Source: Corythucha ciliata
Taxonomy: Eukaryota; Arthropoda; Insecta; Hemiptera; Tingidae
Assembly: GCA_038030265.1 (NCBI GenBank)
Contig: CM075939.1
Span: 12,009,253 to 12,073,252 of the forward strand
Direction: 5' to 3'
Length of the DNA stretch: 64,000 nucleotides
Below the pieces are notes generated by a model. That model had not been told where the DNA came from. It was given only the letters and a program-made list of their open reading frames with translations, and made no database searches. Of this stretch, positions 60,490-64,000 are shown piece by piece (the stretch's first letter is position 1; each line of letters opens with the position of its first letter). The translations under genes were made by a program, and so were the position numbers.

Positions 60490-61439
60490 ATTAAGTCGTA
60501 TTTTAAAATATTTATTCCTTTAAAAAATGAATTTTATAGTGTGAGGTTTACGATCGGGGGATACAACTAGGATAAGAGCTATTTTGTACAGTAAAACTTG
60601 TATTACAAACAAAATAAATAGTTTAACGAAACACTAAAGTGATTCAGTAACTCGCAGTCGTCGTGGGCAATAAGCGGATTTCAACGGGAGATTTCCTGTG
60701 GGCGGTGGCTATGTTATCGTCAGGCCGGAAGTACTAGGAAAAGCTTCGATGCAAGACGGACCCCGCTAGCCCACGGTGGAGCGGAAAAATTTGGCCACGA
60801 TAGCCGCGGGCATTTGTCATTTCAGCATTGCCTTAGGGACTCAAAAATCGCGTTTGGTGCAGATCGGAGCACTTTGAGAAAATTGGCCAACATTTTTGCC
60901 CACCTAACTATAAATACCCGTTTCGCTATACTAGCGCGTCAAAGATCTTAACGCGTGCGTTAGCCAAATTTGAAATTTCTCAGCTGATTATTTTCAATTA
61001 TTTACCTTGTTTATTTCGCTAACGCACGCGTCAAGAGTTACAGAATAGGGGGGCAGCTGAGAAATTTTGCTAGCGCACGCTTTATAAGTTACAGAAAAGG
61101 GGGGGCAGGTGTCCTAATTAGTCGAGCTTAGTAATTGGTTTTCGGAAACTGTCCTACTTGTTGTACACTTTGCGTGTGCTAATGTCACTAACGCGTCAAA
61201 TTGGCGCTCTAGTGACCATCATCTTCGTGGGTGTGGCTTGAAAAGGGCGTAAAATTCCCACGTGGTTATAAAGCGTTCTAAGTGGCCCAAATAGCTCTCA
61301 AAAGAGATACCTGATACCCCTGAGTTCGAAAATATTCATATCTGATTTACTATCAGCTCCCCCCCCCCCAGTTCGTAAATATCCAAATCTGATTCAATCT
61401 CAGCCCCCCCCCCTCCTGAGCCCCCATCCAAATCCCTCC
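60490..61439. other. Gene-free stretch with outer-repeat relatives
   Basis: Contains TTTCTCAGCTGAT, CGCTAACGCACGCGT and ACAGAATAGGGGGGCAG at 60,975-61,050, the same family as the repeat split by the hAT element near 38.6 and 40.7 kb. A second partial copy follows at 61,050-61,110. C-runs lie near 61,361 and 61,404. No coding frame. Confidence 0.5.
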
Positions 61440-61995
61440 TGAGTTGTTTGTACAGCCCAAATTTTCGTTCGTTTAGCCCAAGTTTTCGTTTGATTAGCCC
61501 ATATTTCGTTCACAAATTTCGATGGTTTAACCAAAATTTTCGTTTGTTTAGTCCATACTTTTAGCCCATATTTCGAAGTTTAGCCCAAATTTCGATTGTT
61601 TAGCTCAAAGTTTTGTTTTTGCAGCCCAAATTTCGATTGTTTAGCTCAAATTTGTGTTTTTTCAGCCCAAATTTTCGTTTGTTTAGCCAAAATGTTCGTT
61701 TGTTTAGCCCAAATTTTCGTTAGTTTAGGCCATATTTCGTTTGTTTAGCCAAAATTTCGTTCGTTTAGCCCGAATTTCGTTGGTTTAGCCTAGATTTTCG
61801 TTTGTTTACCCAAATTTCGTTTGTTTAGCCCAAATTTTCGTATGTTTAGCCAAAATTTTGTTTGTTTAGCCTAATTCTCGTTTGTTCAGCCCAAATTTCG
61901 TTTATTTTTGTTTTTTGAGCCCAAATTTCGTTTGTTTAGCCCAGTTTCGTTTGTTTATCCCAAATTTTGTTTGTTTAGCCCAAATTCAGCCTATT
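61440..61995 (+). repeat. Type IV minisatellite, about 20 bp
   Basis: Around 25 units of CCCAAATTTCGTTTGTTTAG with small changes. It is the most regular simple array in the window and shares no core with the type I-III arrays. Confidence 0.85.
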
Positions 61996-62019
61996 CGTTG
62001 GTAAAATTCTCAAATTAAG

Positions 62020-62710
62020 GGGTTAGAGGCGCTACTGCGCTGCTAAAATTCAGAAAAAGCTAAAATTGAGACGGTATCGTAAACATTCCAACTTAAAATA
62101 CTCGCCTTCGCAAGGCAACTTCGAGGCTAAAACTTGAAGAAAACGGCAAATTCATGGCTATAAGTTAAAAACCACAGGCTAAATTGAGAATAAAGCTAAT
62201 TCGCTGATAAAAATGATAAAAATCGCTAATTTACAGCTGAAATTATGTAATGCGCTAATTTGTGGCTAAAATTCAGAAAATTCGCTAATTCATGCGATAG
62301 AAACGCTAATACGCAGCTAAAATTAAGAAAAATCGCTATTTCGCGGGTAAATTGGGAAAAATCACTAATTCGCGGCCAAAATTTGCAACAAAAATGGAAA
62401 ATACGCCAATTTGCAGCTTCTGAAGGCAATTTTGGGTTTAAAATTGAGAAAAATCGCCATTTTATGGCTTTGTAGGTAAAAAAAACCGCTGATTTACGGC
62501 TGAGAAAAATCGCTAATTTATTGCGCATGCTGAACAAAAAAAATGAGTTTTTTTGGCAAACATTTGGGAAAACCCGTTATTTGGCGGCTAATATTGGGGA
62601 AAAATATGTAAGAAAAACGCTAATTTTCAGCTCACACTGAAAACAGTGCTAATTCTCTGCTAAAATATAGACAAAATTGCAAATTTTCAGCTAAAGTTGA
62701 TAAAACTCAA
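62020..62710 (+). repeat. Type I minisatellite
   Basis: Plus-oriented degenerate units (GCTAATTTACAGCTGAAATT, GCTAATTCGCGGCCAAAATT). Followed by a G-run near 62,715-62,724. Confidence 0.75.
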
Positions 62711-63120
62711 CGAGGGGGGGGGGGTGGCTCTTGGAGATTTCCGCTCCGGGGCCCCGATAGGTGCAGGCCTGCCAGTGCGTCCAATCGGTACGGTTAATGT
62801 GCGTAGCACTGTGTTGAAAAGCTCCACCGAGCCGCAAGTTCAGTGAATCAGGCGATTGCGTCAACTCCCCCTCCCCACCCCACAAGCCACCTCGCCGGTG
62901 GCGAGTACCTACGCAAGAAATACCGCACCGATCAGGCAGAAGGTCTCAGCTAACGGTCTCTATAGGGCCCATCAGCTCTCCCCATGAGTGTAGCCCCCCC
63001 CCCGCCCCTCTTACTGATGAGCCGGAGACTCACCTATGTCGAGTACCCGAGAAAAATCACCCTGAGCAGGCAGAAGGTCTCAGCTTACAGAGGCCAATTA
63101 ATTATAGCATTTAATACAAT
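62711..63120. other. Gene-free spacer with a duplicated motif
   Basis: GCAGAAGGTCTCAGCT occurs near 62,936 and 63,070, each preceded by a GAGTACC...GAAA(T/A)ACCG-like stretch, so a segment of about 50 bp is duplicated. This resembles the ACCTCAGACCTTCAGC motif elsewhere in reverse, suggesting a dispersed short element. Confidence 0.4.
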
Positions 63121-63126
63121 TTTATT
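63121..63126 (-). promoter_or_regulatory. PINCH polyadenylation signal AATAAA
   Basis: Minus-strand AATAAA about 370 bp past the PINCH stop codon; 63,127-63,496 would then be its 3' UTR. Confidence 0.55.
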
Positions 63127-63496
63127 AGTTTTTGGAGTAATCACACAATTAAATAATATAAATCCATTTAAAAAACAAAACAATTAATTAACGTAATAAA
63201 GCAGTTACATTAGATCCCAACGTTATGAACACAATTACTATAAAATTAACGTACGTAATTATCATCAACTTTTAAAAAACATAATATATGACTCGGCAGT
63301 TTTAAATTTCAATCTATAGGCACTTGTCTAAAGGCACCAAGTCTATTAAAATAACGTAAAAATTAATTTTATGGAAGCATTAGATGTGTGCTCATCCCGT
63401 TTGTCACCATTCAAACAGGGACTGACATTTTCCGGCGATAATGTCGCACACTGTCACCGGTCCTCGTGTTTGGGTGTTGTCGTGGTTGTGGTGTTG

Positions 63497-63963
63497 TCAG
63501 GGCGTGCCGACGGTCGACGCCGCGGCATATGCTCCTGGACTTTTGGGCGCCATTTCTTGGGCTTTACGCAATCGTCGTTTCAATTCGTGCGGCAGTTTGT
63601 CGTGACACTTTTTACACACTGGTTTCAGGTCCAATTCGAAGAATTTGGTTTTTTGATTCATTTTCTGGTCGCAGATTGAACAGGCGAAATGGTGAACGCA
63701 CCAGGCTTTGTTCATAGCGGTGAACACTGAGAGAGAGAGAGTGTGTGAGGGAGGAGATAGTAAGCGGAAAAAAATAGTGTGATGCCAAACTATGGAGTGG
63801 CGGGGGGTGTGGAATATTTACCATCTCCGGCGATCACTTGATTACAGACAAAGCACAGATTGCCGAAAAGTTGGTGGTAATGAGTTTCACAGTAAGCCAA
63901 CCCTTTCTTTTCGTAATGGCGATGGCCTAAGAATGGCTTCTCGCATTTAGCGCACACAAAATG
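63497..63963 (-). CDS. LIMS1: PINCH (LIMS) LIM-domain adaptor, C-terminal exons only
   Basis: Two minus-strand exons, 63963-63822 and 63726-63497, join in phase. The rest of the gene lies beyond the right edge. They encode the end of LIM4 ([28 protein letters not shown]) and all of LIM5 ([37 protein letters not shown]), with the zinc ligands present. The basic helix [12 protein letters not shown] that ends vertebrate PINCH follows. PINCH binds integrin-linked kinase and parvin at integrin adhesion sites. This copy extends about 17 residues past the usual end with an Ala/Pro/Ser tail ([13 protein letters not shown]...). The last intron (63,727-63,821) is 95 bp and starts GTAAAT. Confidence 0.93.
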
Positions 63964-64000
63964 CTGCAAAAAAAGTTAGGGATGCGATTCTTATTAGGGA

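Noticed and set aside
63371..63717. Plus-strand frames of 80-102 codons
   Set aside because: Antisense shadows of the PINCH last exon.

Overview
The window is animal (metazoan) nuclear DNA. It holds spliced genes with GT..AG introns whose products match conserved animal proteins: TMEM135, LAS1L, ZCRB1, IGBP1/Tap42, the RNA polymerase II largest subunit with its heptad tail, and PINCH. An arthropod is the best guess, from a secreted serine-protease homologue, Gypsy elements of arthropod type and a possible group-7-allergen-like relic. The species cannot be named from the sequence. Base composition is AT-leaning, with an unusual density of 8-15 nt C or G runs.

Layout. 1-11,800 is a repeat zone: degenerate minisatellites, a large foldback element and a rearranged Gypsy pol fragment. 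11,838-18,606 (+) is a nine-exon TMEM135 gene. It converges on LAS1L (18,730-28,584, minus, ten exons), with only 123 bp between the two stop codons. Intron 4 of LAS1L contains the whole ZCRB1 coding region on the opposite strand. The last base of the ZCRB1 stop codon is the complement of the T in the GT of a LAS1L splice donor, and its probable 3' UTR runs antisense through a LAS1L exon. LAS1L and IGBP1 (28,772-33,306, +) are divergent, 187 bp apart, and probably share a promoter. IGBP1 intron 2 carries a dead LINE with an intact RNase H frame and a 30-bp tandem array made of RFX/X-box palindromes. 35,775-36,619 is a four-exon gene for a small one-pass membrane protein I do not recognise. 36,949-38,425 looks like a broken gene for a secreted lipid-binding protein, split by a 316-bp insertion.

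38,600-51,500 is mostly mobile DNA: hAT-type elements with exact 8-bp target duplications and minisatellite interiors, a LINE relic with inverted 3' ends, hairpin MITEs, a Gypsy gag fragment, a palindromic satellite block, and an inverted second copy of the repeats at the left end of the window. Inside it is an apparently intronless serine-protease homologue (44,696-45,559) with all three catalytic residues replaced. 51,964-60,429 (+) is the complete 13-exon RPB1 gene. The right edge holds the last two coding exons of PINCH (minus).

Functionally the host genes are housekeeping: transcription (RPB1), minor-spliceosome function (ZCRB1), pre-rRNA processing (LAS1L), PP2A/TOR signalling (IGBP1), peroxisome/mitochondrial membrane (TMEM135) and integrin adhesion (PINCH). 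The unusual biology lies in gene packing (nested, antisense, divergent) and in the repeats: transposons that carry minisatellites, and a tandem array of transcription-factor sites. Exon coordinates were deduced by eye from reading frame, splice consensus and remembered protein families, and all intron phases agree.
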